From Isobaculum melis (GTDB lineage: Bacteria; Bacillota; Bacilli; Lactobacillales; Carnobacteriaceae), in the NCBI RefSeq assembly GCF_900111355.1, contig NZ_FOHA01000006.1:93790-157789 (forward strand): a stretch of 64,000 nucleotides of DNA, written 5' to 3'. Below the pieces are notes generated by a model. The model worked only from the letters and a program-made list of their open reading frames with translations. It searched no databases and was not told the origin of the DNA. Below are positions 1-9,311 of the stretch, piece by piece; position 1 is the stretch's first letter, and every line of letters starts with the position of its first letter. A program made the position numbers and the translations under genes.

Positions 1-999
1 GTCGGCTCACAAATCGGCTGTTTGGCTTCAACTGTTAACCCATTTGCGACAGGTGTTGCTTCTCAGGCTGTTGGGATTACACCAGGAGATGGGATTATCT
101 GGAGAGTTGTTTTATTAGTGTTAGGGACAGGCCTAGGTATTTGGTATGTCTATCAATATGCTTCAAAAATTGAAAAAGATCCAAAACGATCATTGGTTTA
201 TGAAAATCGACAAGCTGATTTAGCTGCATTTAAAATCACTGAAGAACCAGAAGCGATGGATAAACGGAAAAAGTCAGTGTTAATACTGTTTATGCTAACT
301 TTTGTGATCATGATTATTGGATTGATTCCATGGGATGCGATTAATGAAAATTGGACATTCTTTATTGATTTAAATAAATGGATTGCAAATATTCCATTTT
401 TAGGCAACCTGATTGGACAAAATGTTGCCCCATTAGGTACTTGGTATTTTAGAGAAATTACAACGCTGATGTTGTTAATGTCGATTGTTGTTGCCTTTGT
501 TTATGGATTAGGAGAAGAAAAATTTGTTTCTACTTTTATTGCAGGCGCTAAAGACTTACTGAGTGTAGCTTTAATTGTAGCGATTGCAAGAGGAATTCAA
601 GTGGTCATGAATGATGGGAATATTACGGCAACTGTGCTTCATTTAGGAGAGCAAGGGTTAAGCGGCTTATCTTCGGCTGTATTTACCATTTTAACCTATA
701 TCTTCTATATTCCAATGTCCTTTTTAATCCCATCAACTTCAGGCTTAGCTGCTGCGACAATGGGGATTATTGGCCCAATGGGAGAGTTCGCTAATGTTCC
801 AACACATTTAGTTGTGACAGCCTATCAAGCAGGCTCAGGTATCGTTAATTTAATCACACCGACATCTGGTGTTGTAATGGGTGCTTTAGCTATAGCACAT
901 ATTGAATATGGCACCTGGGTAAAATTTATTTGGAAATTAATGCTGATGCTCTTCATTCTTACTTGTTTAGTTTTAGGTGTTGCATCAGTGATTGCTTAA
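1..999 (+). CDS. YfcC-family (DcuC-like) membrane carrier, 5' end cut off
   Basis: The frame is open from the first base, so this is the C-terminal part of a larger gene; the TTG at 22 is internal and not a start. The visible 332 residues form several hydrophobic segments and carry the glycine/serine-rich stretches typical of the YfcC/C4-dicarboxylate anaerobic carrier superfamily: a GSQIGCLASTVNPF turn at the beginning and LIPSTSGLAA and LITPTSGVVMG near the end. Members move dicarboxylates, amino acids or peptides across the membrane; the substrate cannot be read from sequence. The dipeptidase gene pepV starts 21 bases downstream, so the pair is probably co-transcribed and the substrate may be an amino acid or small peptide (inference). 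Confidence 0.8.
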   Translation, partial: VGSQIGCLASTVNPFATGVASQAVGITPGDGIIWRVVLLVLGTGLGIWYVYQYASKIEKDPKRSLVYENRQADLAAFKITEEPEAMDKRKKSVLILFMLTFVIMIIGLIPWDAINENWTFFIDLNKWIANIPFLGNLIGQNVAPLGTWYFREITTLMLLMSIVVAFVYGLGEEKFVSTFIAGAKDLLSVALIVAIARGIQVVMNDGNITATVLHLGEQGLSGLSSAVFTILTYIFYIPMSFLIPSTSGLAAATMGIIGPMGEFANVPTHLVVTAYQAGSGIVNLITPTSGVVMGALAIAHIEYGTWVKFIWKLMLMLFILTCLVLGVASVIA

Positions 1000-1020
1000 A
1001 AATAGAAAAGGGGTTTTAAC

Positions 1021-2358
1021 ATGAAAAAATATGTAACAGAAAAACAACAAAATGAATGTATCGAAACCATTCAAACCTTAATCAGCTATCCTTCTTATTT
1101 AAGAGAAGAAACAACTGATGGTACACCTTTTGGACAAGATATTGTTGATGTCTTAGACAAAATGTTAGCCATTTGTAAAGAGATGGGAATGAGTACTTTC
1201 CGTGATCCTGAAGGCTACTATGGGTATGCAGAATATGGTGAAGGAAAAGAAATGCTAGCAGTTTTATGCCATTTAGATGTGGTTCCACCAGGTAATCTTG
1301 AAAAATGGGAAACCGAACCATTTAAAGGAGAAGTAAGAGATGGCTTCTTAGTAGGTCGAGGCTCACAAGATGATAAAGGACCAGCGATGGCGGCCTTATA
1401 TGGTTTCAAAGCATTATTAGATAATGACGTTAATTTTAACAAACGTGTCCGCTTTATTTTTGGAACAGATGAAGAAAACCTTTGGAGATGTATGGATAAA
1501 TATAATGAAAAAGAAGAAAAAGCAACAATGGGCTTTGCACCAGATGCTGAATTCCCATTAACTTATGCTGAAAAAGGTTTACTACAAGTGAAACTAAAAG
1601 GAGCAGGAGATGCAACACTTGCACTAAATTGTGGGGGTGCCTTGAATGTTGTACCAGGAGAAGCAGCTTATGAAGGAATAGATCTTGAGGCAGTTATCAA
1701 GAACTTAAAAGCAGCAAATTTTGAGTATGAGGAAAAAAATAATGGTGTGACTGTACTTGGAAAAGCGATTCACTCTAAAGATGCCAATCAAGGAACCAAT
1801 GCTTTAGCACGTTTAGCAATGGCACTTGCACCATTAACAGAGAATCAAGCCGTTCAATTTATTGCAAAAGAAGTCAAAGAAGATGCAAAAGCTATTGGCA
1901 TTTTTGGTGAATTATCTGATCAAATGTCAGGTGTCTTAACCTTTAATGTTGCTTCTTTAAAAGTGACTGCAGAGGAATCAGAAATTGGCATTGATATTCG
2001 TATTCCAGTTTCTGCAGATAAAGAGGAAGTAGTAGCAAAATTAACAGCGCTCGCCCAAGCATATGATTTAACTTATGAAGAATTTGATTATTTAGCATCA
2101 CTCTATGTGCCGTTAGATAGTCCACTTGTTAAAACCCTGCTAGCTGTTTATCAAGAAAAAACAGGCGATATGAGTGAACCCATGTCATCTGGTGGGGCAA
2201 CTTTTGCAAGAACAATGGAAAATTGTGTTGCTTTTGGTGCGGTTATGCCAGATTCACCGATTACTTTCCATCAAGAAAATGAAAAAATGTCATTAAGAGA
2301 TATTTTTGGTGCGATGGATATTTATGCTGAATCCATTTATCGTTTGTGTTGTGAATAA
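1021..2358 (+). CDS. pepV: Dipeptidase PepV (M20 metallopeptidase)
   Basis: A 445-residue cytoplasmic zinc dipeptidase of the M20 family that releases amino acids from dipeptides. Metal-site motifs are visible: H84-L-D86 in LCHLDVVPPG, D117-D118 in GRGSQDDKGP, E151-E152 in FGTDEENL, and a C-terminal GGATFAR/H-Q-E region. The length is slightly below the roughly 465 residues usual for PepV, but no domain is obviously missing. The start ATG follows an AAAAGGGG ribosome site. It lies 21 bases after the upstream carrier gene and is followed by a terminator, so the two look like one unit for uptake and use of amino acids or peptides. The family assignment is firm; preference for beta-Ala dipeptides is only family knowledge. 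Confidence 0.9.
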   Translation: MKKYVTEKQQNECIETIQTLISYPSYLREETTDGTPFGQDIVDVLDKMLAICKEMGMSTFRDPEGYYGYAEYGEGKEMLAVLCHLDVVPPGNLEKWETEPFKGEVRDGFLVGRGSQDDKGPAMAALYGFKALLDNDVNFNKRVRFIFGTDEENLWRCMDKYNEKEEKATMGFAPDAEFPLTYAEKGLLQVKLKGAGDATLALNCGGALNVVPGEAAYEGIDLEAVIKNLKAANFEYEEKNNGVTVLGKAIHSKDANQGTNALARLAMALAPLTENQAVQFIAKEVKEDAKAIGIFGELSDQMSGVLTFNVASLKVTAEESEIGIDIRIPVSADKEEVVAKLTALAQAYDLTYEEFDYLASLYVPLDSPLVKTLLAVYQEKTGDMSEPMSSGGATFARTMENCVAFGAVMPDSPITFHQENEKMSLRDIFGAMDIYAESIYRLCCE

Positions 2359-2370
2359 AATGATAGAACT

Positions 2371-2410
2371 AAAAAATATGATACTCAAATAGAGTGTCAT
2401 ATTTTTTCTT
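2371..2410 (+). terminator. Rho-independent terminator after pepV
   Basis: An A/T-rich 14-bp stem (AAAAATATGATACT with one G-U pair) around a short loop is followed by a run of T. Confidence 0.75.
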
Positions 2411-2418
2411 TTATCCAT

Positions 2419-2460
2419 AAAAAACGCCCAAATAAAATAATAAAACCTTATTTGGGTGTA
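2419..2460 (-). terminator. Terminator of the lipid kinase gene
   Basis: ACACCCAAATAA pairs with TTATTTGGGCGT across a 12-nt loop; read on the minus strand it ends in a T run. It sits three bases after the stop of the minus-strand gene. Confidence 0.8.
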
Positions 2461-2462
2461 TG

Positions 2463-3401
2463 TTATCTAAACCAAAATTGTCTTTTAACTGTTTGAAATT
2501 CAAAATCAAAAGACTTCATACCTAGCTCTTCACCATCAGCTTGCCCATCCTCTAAGGTTGGTGAATAGAGCTTGATAACCTTCCCTTGAAATAGGTGAAC
2601 ACGTTTAAATGCAGTGTGCTTCTTAAATGGCATCATCATAAATAACCATAAAAAATAAAGAAAATTAATTTTTGTGACAATAATTAAATCTAATAACCCA
2701 TCATCTACTACTGCATTTGGAATAATAGGGACACCACCACCAAAATAGGGATGGTTTGAAGTTGTTACAAGATAGGCATCTTCAAAGTGCTGTTGCTGTC
2801 CATCAATTTCAATATCAATTGGAAAAGGTTTTTGCTTAAAAAAGACTGAAATCACAGAACTTAAATAAGACAAAGAACCTAATTTATACTTATTTAAGGC
2901 TTCTTTATTTGTTGAATGATTAGTCTTTTTCACAACTGCGGCATCAAAGCCAATGCCGATGTTATTCACAAAATAGCCTTCTTTTAATTGCTCTTTTTCT
3001 TTGTAATGAACAATATCAAAAGTCTTCGCTTCCGTTGCATTTAAGATTTTCTCTAAAGCAACAAGTGGTTTTCTAGAAATACCAACACCTCTAGCAAAAT
3101 CATTACCAGATCCACAAGGGATATAAGCAATTGGGATGCTCGTCTGCTCATTTCCTAAACCATTCATCACCTCATGAAGGGTGCCATCGCCACCTAAAAC
3201 TAAAATGATTCCCGTTTCCTTTTGTTCATTTTGAATGATTTCACTTGCTAAAATGGCACCATGTCCAATAAATTCAGTTTCATAAGCTGTATACAAAATA
3301 TGTTGATCAATCAAAACTTGCTCTACTTGCTGCCAAGCTTTTTTACTTGTACCGCTGCCGGCATGCTGATTGAAAATAATATGATAATGTGCATTGTTCA
3401 A
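2463..3401 (-). CDS. Diacylglycerol kinase family lipid kinase (YegS/DgkB-like), TTG start
   Basis: A 312-residue soluble lipid kinase of the DAGK catalytic family. The nucleotide-binding motif GGDGTLHEVMNGL and the PCGSGNDFARG motif are clear, and the C-terminal half matches the beta-sandwich domain (GIGFDAAV, DGLLD). Such enzymes phosphorylate diacylglycerol, or related lipids, and recycle it during lipoteichoic acid synthesis. The ATG at 3431 is not preferred: a perfect AGGAGG (3411-3416 on the complement) lies 9 nt before a TTG at 3401, and starting there gives the usual N-terminus MNNAHYHIIFNQHAGSG. It is a single-gene unit, divergent from the protease gene. DgkB is the closest Bacillus analogue; orthology is likely but unproven. 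Confidence 0.85.
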   Translation of the reverse strand: MNNAHYHIIFNQHAGSGTSKKAWQQVEQVLIDQHILYTAYETEFIGHGAILASEIIQNEQKETGIILVLGGDGTLHEVMNGLGNEQTSIPIAYIPCGSGNDFARGVGISRKPLVALEKILNATEAKTFDIVHYKEKEQLKEGYFVNNIGIGFDAAVVKKTNHSTNKEALNKYKLGSLSYLSSVISVFFKQKPFPIDIEIDGQQQHFEDAYLVTTSNHPYFGGGVPIIPNAVVDDGLLDLIIVTKINFLYFLWLFMMMPFKKHTAFKRVHLFQGKVIKLYSPTLEDGQADGEELGMKSFDFEFQTVKRQFWFR

Positions 3402-3630
3402 AAAATAACTCCTCCTAGAGTGGAACTGCATAAGTTGTCAAAGAGCCAATCAATTTAGCCCTTCTAAAAGTATACAATGTTTTTTACATAAATTCTAATG
3501 AAATAATGTATAAAGCAATTAAATTAAAAAATGATTGTAAAAAGATTAAAATTAAAGTAGAATGGTACAAATAGTTTTTCATGACCATCGTTTCAGCAGG
3601 AAAATTTTACAACAAGAAAAGGAGAATGAG

Positions 3631-6600
3631 ATGATTAAGAGGAGAAGTAGCTTTTTACAGAATTGGAAGAGTTTGTCAATGGTTGGTTTATTGCTCATCA
3701 CACTATTTGTCAATACAACCGTTAGTGTAGTATCAGCAACTGAACAAGAGATTACAACAACAGGATCACATTACGATGAGATGGATCAGCTGTTAACTGA
3801 AAAAATGGAAACAACAGATACGGTCAGTAAAAAAGCACTTGAAGAAAATATTCGCGCGCAATTAGAAGCTCGTGGCTTTGATTTGAGCGAATTGCAAGAA
3901 AATGAAGCTCTAGCAGAACAAGAATTCCGCATCATCATTCAATTAGAATCAGAAGCAGCAGTGAATGAAATTTCAGCTCCTACAGGTTCAGAAAGCTCAG
4001 TTAGAAAAATTGAAAGCGCCACTGATGAAGTGATTGCTGAACAAAAGGATATCAAAAAAGAGGTAGAAAAAATCACTGGCAATCAAGTGAATCAGTCATT
4101 TGGCTATCTTCTAAATGGTTTTTCAATAGATGCCAAGTATGCTGACCTAGATAAAATTCGTGAGATTGATGGTGTCCATTCAGTGGCCATTGCCAAAGCT
4201 TATTATCCAACAGCCATAGATGCGAATCAATTAGCTCATGTAGAGCAGGTTTGGGAGAAGCACCAATTAAAGGGAGAAGGCATGATTGTTTCAATTATTG
4301 ACTCCGGTATTGATCCCACCCATAAAGATTTAAGACTTTCTGATCAAACCAATGAAAAGATTTCAATCAGTGAAGGCCAAACAAACGTGAACAATATTGG
4401 GTATGGAAAAGTTTTTTCTAGAAAAATTCCCTATGGACATAATTATGCAGATAATAATGAAGAAATTGTTGATAAAAATCCAGCAGTAGGAATGCATGGC
4501 ATGCATGTAGCAGGAATTGTTGCAGCCAATGGAGAAGGAGATGATCCAGCCAAAGCAGTCTTAGGCGTTGCGCCAGAAGCACAACTTTTAGCGATGAAAG
4601 TCTTCTCAAATAATCCAAGAATTGCCACGGCTTTAGATGATGATATTATTGCTGCAATTGAAGATTCCGTTAAGTTTGGTGCAGATATTATTAATATGAG
4701 CTTAGGCTCCGTTTCTGGTTCAATGGATCCCAATTCCCCAGACCAGATAGCCATTAGAGAAGCAGCAGAAGCAGGCGTGCTCTCTGTCATTTCAGCTGGA
4801 AATAGTAGCTTAAGTACCACCAATAATCCTAATGTAGATCCACAAAATTTACTTGGTACAGTTGATACAGGAACCTTAGGTGCACCAGGAGTTGCAGCAG
4901 AGGCTTTAACTGTCGCTTCAGCTGAAAATAGCCTGATTACCAGTGATGGCTTACTACTTTACTTAGAAGATGGTATGGGAAATAAAACGCCTCATCAAAT
5001 AGAAAGCGCTACTTCACCATCAGGTGCCATTCTTTTTTCAAAAACAGTCACCGCTAGTCATGATTTACTAACCACGACGCATGAAATGATAGATGTTGGT
5101 TTAGGAACAGAAGCAGACTATCAAGGAAAGGATGTTCAAGGCAAAATTGTGTTAATTAAACGCGGTGAAATAGCCTTTTCTGAGAAACAAGCCAATGCAA
5201 AAGCCAATGGAGCAGCAGCAGCGTTTATTTATAACAATATTCCCAATAACGCACCCATTTCCATGCAATTAGCCGACCCTAATTACTTGACATTAGGTTT
5301 AACAAATGAAGCTGGTGCAGCGCTAGTAGCCTTGATACAACAGCAACCAAGTCAATTAGTTAGCTTTGAAATCAATGGTTACCAGTTTTCTAATCCATCT
5401 GAAGGGAAAATGTCAGCTTTTTCTTCATGGGGACCTTTACCAAACTTAGAATTTAAACCAGAAATTTCTGGACCAGGTGGGCAAATTTATTCTACTTTAA
5501 ATGATAATGGTTATGGTACAAAGAGTGGCACCTCAATGTCCTCACCATTTGTAGCAGGATCAACAGCTCTAGTTTATCAAGCATTAAAGCAAAAACAAGC
5601 ACCTCTAACTGGTATTGATTTGATTCATTTTACCAAGCTATCTGTGATGAATACAGCAATTCCGATGTTAGATAAAGAACACCAAAATGCGATTATTTCA
5701 CCTAGACGCCAAGGAGCTGGTCAAATTAAGGTTGATTACGCTATTGAGAATACAACCACATTAACTGATCTAGTAGATGGAGATGGTGCTTTAGCCTTAA
5801 AACAAATTGGCGCAGTAACGACTTTTTCTGTTCAGGTAAAGAATAATGGGGCAAAAGAAGTGCATTATCAATTTGATGATGTAGGTGGTGTTTATACAGA
5901 AGCTCAAACGGTTTCTTCTGAAGTCTATGATCAAAAAATTGAAGGAGCAACCCTAACAGCAAGTGAGCAAAGTATCACATTACAACCAGGAGAAGAAAAG
6001 ATTCTTGAATTTTCATTACAGCTACCAAGTCAATTTTCAGTCAATCAGTTTGTTGAAGGCTATATTCGCTTGACTAGTGACACAGAGCCAGCACTTACAA
6101 TGCCTTACTTAGGCTTTTATGGGGATTATGGAGATGCACCTGTGATTGATGCACCAATCTATGAGATGACTTCCTTACTTGGTTATGGTTATTTTACAGA
6201 TAAGAAAAATACCATCTTAGGATTAGAAAATAACACTGTCAATCCAGAAAAAATTGCCATTTCACCAAACGCAGATAAAAGACAAGATGAAGCTAAACCA
6301 ACACTACTTTTTTTAAGAAATTCAAAATCAATCGTTTATGAAGTCACAGATGCAAATAAAAAGGTGCTCCGTAAACTATATGAAAGCAAGCAAGATAGAA
6401 AAGATTATTTTAATGCAAATACAAGTAATTTTAGTTCACATACTATCACAGATGCTAATTGGGATGGAACCGTCTATCAGACTAAAACAGGCAAAAATGA
6501 AGTGGTTGCTGATGGGCAATATTATCTAAAAGTGACGGCATATGCTCAAGTAGAAGGTGCCAAAGCACAAGAAACCTATCTGCCGATTAAGGTAGATACC

Positions 6601-8865
6601 ACTGCCCCAGAAATCAGTGAATTAGCATTCCAAAATAGTGCAGGAAATCCTACCTTAACAATGAAGGTGAAAGATGAAACAAGCAAAGTAGATACAAGAA
6701 CAATGGTGGTTTCAATTAATGGGAAAATAGATACCTATGAAATCACAGATCAAAATCTAGATGCAGTCAAAGTAGCGATTTCACAAGCTCATGCCCCTCG
6801 AAATGGTGTGAATCAAGTAGAGGTTCTTGTGTCAGATCATGCTGGAAATCGCGGTTATCTCAATCAATTTGTGAAATATGGGGAAAGTGAAGCTCTTGTT
6901 CTATTTAATTTAGTGGAAAATCAAGTGATTACAAGCAATACTTTGGATTATTCTGAAGCAACTCAAACTTTTACAATTCAAGGTTCTTATCCAATAAATG
7001 GACAGCCTTTATTCGTAAATGGTCTAGCTTTAAATCCTTCACAAGGAGTATTTAAAGCAGCTATACCAATTGATGAGAGCACTGAAGAAATCATCTTTTC
7101 AACAGATGAAGCACAACAAGAAATACTTCAAGAAATTCCAATTGAAGTACATGTAAAGAAACCTGAATTCACGCTATTTACACCAAGTGAAATAACGAGT
7201 ACAACCAACGAAGCAAGTGTAACAATTTCTGGTAAGGTGGATTCAACCATCCAAAACTTAAGCCTTGAAAATCATGGGACAACTCAAATTCTTGATTTAA
7301 CCAGTCAGATTCAAGCAGATGGAAGTTTTAACCTAACAATTGGTTTAGCGAATGGTCAAAATGCGATTGAGGTTACAGCAAAAGATGCTTATGGAAATCA
7401 AACAATTGTGAAGCGCATGGTTACAACAACAAGTATCCAACAAAGAACGATTATTGAGCTAGAAAATGTGGACAGAAGTGGCATCACGCTTATTGGAGTT
7501 GGCAATCCATATGTTGATACAGAAAATCAAACCTATACCATTAAAGGCCGTTTAAGAGAAAAAGTTGATCAATTTAAGATTAACCAAGAAGATGTAGCCT
7601 ATGATGAAACAACCTTAACCTTTGAACATCCAATTCAGTTGAAGCAAGGAAAACAAAGTGTTGCTTTCTATCTTCAAGCAGCTCATTTAAATAATGGGGA
7701 AGCTTTAGTCAATGAAGGCTATTACCTTTTCTCGGATACAGTCTTACCATCACTTGAAATTGCAGACTTATCAATTGATGAAAATGGTGACTATCAAGTC
7801 TATACAAATGAAAATCCTTTCCATTTAAAAGGATTGGTTTCAGATAATTTATCTGGCTATAAGCTTTATATTAACAATGAAAATGTGTATACAGATATAG
7901 ACTATGCTTCCTTAGACGAAAAATTCTTTGAGGGAAAATCAGCCGTTTCTTTTGATCATCCTGTGGCATTAACAGAAGGCGAAAACTTTATTCAAGTTGG
8001 TTTGGTTGATAGCTTAGGCAATTTAGAGAAAAAAAGAATCACTGTTTTCTTGAAACAAGCAGTTGTTCAAGCGCCAGTTATCACACCTAGTACCACTGAT
8101 GCTACAAAACAAGCAGTTCATTTACAAGCAACAATCCCAGAGGAAACAACCGTCTTTTATAGCTTTGATGGAGAAAACTTTGAACCTTATACAACAGAAA
8201 TTGCTGTTTCTCAAAATCAAAAAGTTTACTTTAAAGCACAAGATAAATATGGCAATGTGTCAGAGCTAACGATTTATGAGGTTCAGAATATTCAAGAAAA
8301 GATTGCATCCAAACCAAAAGTAACCATTCGTGCTTATGATGCTGCAACAAAATCTGTTACAGCTATATTAGACTATGAAACACCTTTAACAGATGCTCAA
8401 AAAGCATATACACATTTACGTTATCGTTTAGATGATAAGAAGCAGCGCACAACTAAGGATGAATTTGTAGCTTATGAGGGACCGATTCAAATCACTCAAT
8501 CCACTGTTTTAGCAGTACAAAGTTATGATGATGCTGGCAATGAAAGTGAAGTCATTGAAACAAGGATCCAAGTTCACCATCCTGTCAAACCAACAACACC
8601 AGAAACTGAAACTCAAAATGATGAAAAAGCTAAAGAAACAAATGAAAAAGAAAATGGTGTGAACCAAGCAAGTGATACAACCCCTCATGCTAACCAAAGG
8701 CAAGAAAAAGCAACAAGCCAAAATGAAGAAGAGACGAACCCTTCAACACATAAGGGCTCCTTACCAAGAACAGGGGAGCAACCAATCGTCGAATTGAATT
8801 TATTAGGGTTAACAGTTGGACTGCTAGCGCTTAGCTATCTAAAAAGAAGCAAAAAAGTAAAATAA
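3631..8865 (+). CDS. Giant cell-wall-anchored S8 serine protease (lactocepin/C5a-peptidase type)
   Basis: This is a 1744-residue secreted protease starting at the ATG that follows AAAGGAG. The order is: signal peptide (about 1-36, hydrophobic VGLLLITLFVN); propeptide; subtilisin domain with Asp224 (IIDSGID), His289 (MHGMHVAG, a variant of HGTHVAG), the oxyanion Asn in SAGNSS, and Ser635 (SGTSMSSP). A protease-associated insert (KIVLIKRGEIAFSEK) sits inside the catalytic domain. About 1000 residues of Fn3-like and beta-sandwich repeats follow, then a Q/E/T/N-rich spacer, LPRTG at 1711-1715, a membrane segment and a KRSKKVK tail for sortase attachment. Relatives degrade casein or host proteins; the substrate here is unknown. 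Single gene with its own terminator. Confidence 0.92.
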   Translation: MIKRRSSFLQNWKSLSMVGLLLITLFVNTTVSVVSATEQEITTTGSHYDEMDQLLTEKMETTDTVSKKALEENIRAQLEARGFDLSELQENEALAEQEFRIIIQLESEAAVNEISAPTGSESSVRKIESATDEVIAEQKDIKKEVEKITGNQVNQSFGYLLNGFSIDAKYADLDKIREIDGVHSVAIAKAYYPTAIDANQLAHVEQVWEKHQLKGEGMIVSIIDSGIDPTHKDLRLSDQTNEKISISEGQTNVNNIGYGKVFSRKIPYGHNYADNNEEIVDKNPAVGMHGMHVAGIVAANGEGDDPAKAVLGVAPEAQLLAMKVFSNNPRIATALDDDIIAAIEDSVKFGADIINMSLGSVSGSMDPNSPDQIAIREAAEAGVLSVISAGNSSLSTTNNPNVDPQNLLGTVDTGTLGAPGVAAEALTVASAENSLITSDGLLLYLEDGMGNKTPHQIESATSPSGAILFSKTVTASHDLLTTTHEMIDVGLGTEADYQGKDVQGKIVLIKRGEIAFSEKQANAKANGAAAAFIYNNIPNNAPISMQLADPNYLTLGLTNEAGAALVALIQQQPSQLVSFEINGYQFSNPSEGKMSAFSSWGPLPNLEFKPEISGPGGQIYSTLNDNGYGTKSGTSMSSPFVAGSTALVYQALKQKQAPLTGIDLIHFTKLSVMNTAIPMLDKEHQNAIISPRRQGAGQIKVDYAIENTTTLTDLVDGDGALALKQIGAVTTFSVQVKNNGAKEVHYQFDDVGGVYTEAQTVSSEVYDQKIEGATLTASEQSITLQPGEEKILEFSLQLPSQFSVNQFVEGYIRLTSDTEPALTMPYLGFYGDYGDAPVIDAPIYEMTSLLGYGYFTDKKNTILGLENNTVNPEKIAISPNADKRQDEAKPTLLFLRNSKSIVYEVTDANKKVLRKLYESKQDRKDYFNANTSNFSSHTITDANWDGTVYQTKTGKNEVVADGQYYLKVTAYAQVEGAKAQETYLPIKVDTTAPEISELAFQNSAGNPTLTMKVKDETSKVDTRTMVVSINGKIDTYEITDQNLDAVKVAISQAHAPRNGVNQVEVLVSDHAGNRGYLNQFVKYGESEALVLFNLVENQVITSNTLDYSEATQTFTIQGSYPINGQPLFVNGLALNPSQGVFKAAIPIDESTEEIIFSTDEAQQEILQEIPIEVHVKKPEFTLFTPSEITSTTNEASVTISGKVDSTIQNLSLENHGTTQILDLTSQIQADGSFNLTIGLANGQNAIEVTAKDAYGNQTIVKRMVTTTSIQQRTIIELENVDRSGITLIGVGNPYVDTENQTYTIKGRLREKVDQFKINQEDVAYDETTLTFEHPIQLKQGKQSVAFYLQAAHLNNGEALVNEGYYLFSDTVLPSLEIADLSIDENGDYQVYTNENPFHLKGLVSDNLSGYKLYINNENVYTDIDYASLDEKFFEGKSAVSFDHPVALTEGENFIQVGLVDSLGNLEKKRITVFLKQAVVQAPVITPSTTDATKQAVHLQATIPEETTVFYSFDGENFEPYTTEIAVSQNQKVYFKAQDKYGNVSELTIYEVQNIQEKIASKPKVTIRAYDAATKSVTAILDYETPLTDAQKAYTHLRYRLDDKKQRTTKDEFVAYEGPIQITQSTVLAVQSYDDAGNESEVIETRIQVHHPVKPTTPETETQNDEKAKETNEKENGVNQASDTTPHANQRQEKATSQNEEETNPSTHKGSLPRTGEQPIVELNLLGLTVGLLALSYLKRSKKVK

Positions 8866-8882
8866 GTTATTAGTATAAATGG

Positions 8883-8923
8883 GCTAAGAATCGCTAAATA
8901 ATAGCAGATTCTTAGCTTTTTTT
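8883..8923 (+). terminator. Terminator after the S8 protease gene
   Basis: GCTAAGAATC and GATTCTTAGC form a perfect 10-bp stem followed by seven T. Confidence 0.88.
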
Positions 8924-8980
8924 CAAAAAGTAAAAAAATAAGCTGGGCAATAAGATGAGAAGAAAAGAGGTGGTTAACTA

Positions 8981-9009
8981 TTGACAAAATCATAAAATAA
9001 CCCTATAAT
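8981..9009 (+). promoter_or_regulatory. Sigma-A promoter of alaS
   Basis: Consensus TTGACA at 8981-8986 and TATAAT at 9004-9009 are separated by exactly 17 bp. Transcription would begin near 9016, giving a leader of almost 300 nt before alaS. Confidence 0.9.
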
Positions 9010-9015
9010 TTCAAG

Positions 9016-9251
9016 TATCTGAAAGGCTATATCAACTTGAATTCAATGATTTTAGAGACATTTCTCAAGGCTGAAAAGAAATGATCATGAACAGTTAGAT
9101 GCTCCCTTTCCTAAAGATGTGATAGAAATATCACCGCTTTTTCTAGCGTTATCAAGAAATTTAAGAGGTAATGAATTCAAAGCGACTTCATTGCAAACAA
9201 GGTGGTACCGCGATTTTTCGTCCTTGTATTGCAATGAAAGTGGCTTTTTTT
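9016..9251 (+). promoter_or_regulatory. T-box riboswitch leader of alaS with terminator
   Basis: The conserved T-box core AAGGTGGTACCGCG lies at 9199-9212, the diagnostic element that pairs with the CCA end of uncharged tRNA. The terminator form is visible: TTCATTGCAAACAAGG (9187-9202) pairs with the segment at 9222-9238 with one bulged A, then a T run at 9245-9251. A perfect GTGATA-GAAA-TATCAC hairpin (9119-9134) and a small CGCT/AGCG hairpin (9135-9148) precede it. By position it should sense tRNA-Ala. GCT triplets at 9070-9072 and 9101-9103 are candidate specifiers, but I could not fold a convincing canonical Stem I to choose between them. Confidence 0.9.
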
Positions 9252-9311
9252 GTTTCTTTTGTTGCAGCAGAAACAGCATCAAAATCTATCAAAAGAAAGA
9301 GGAAAGTAAAC

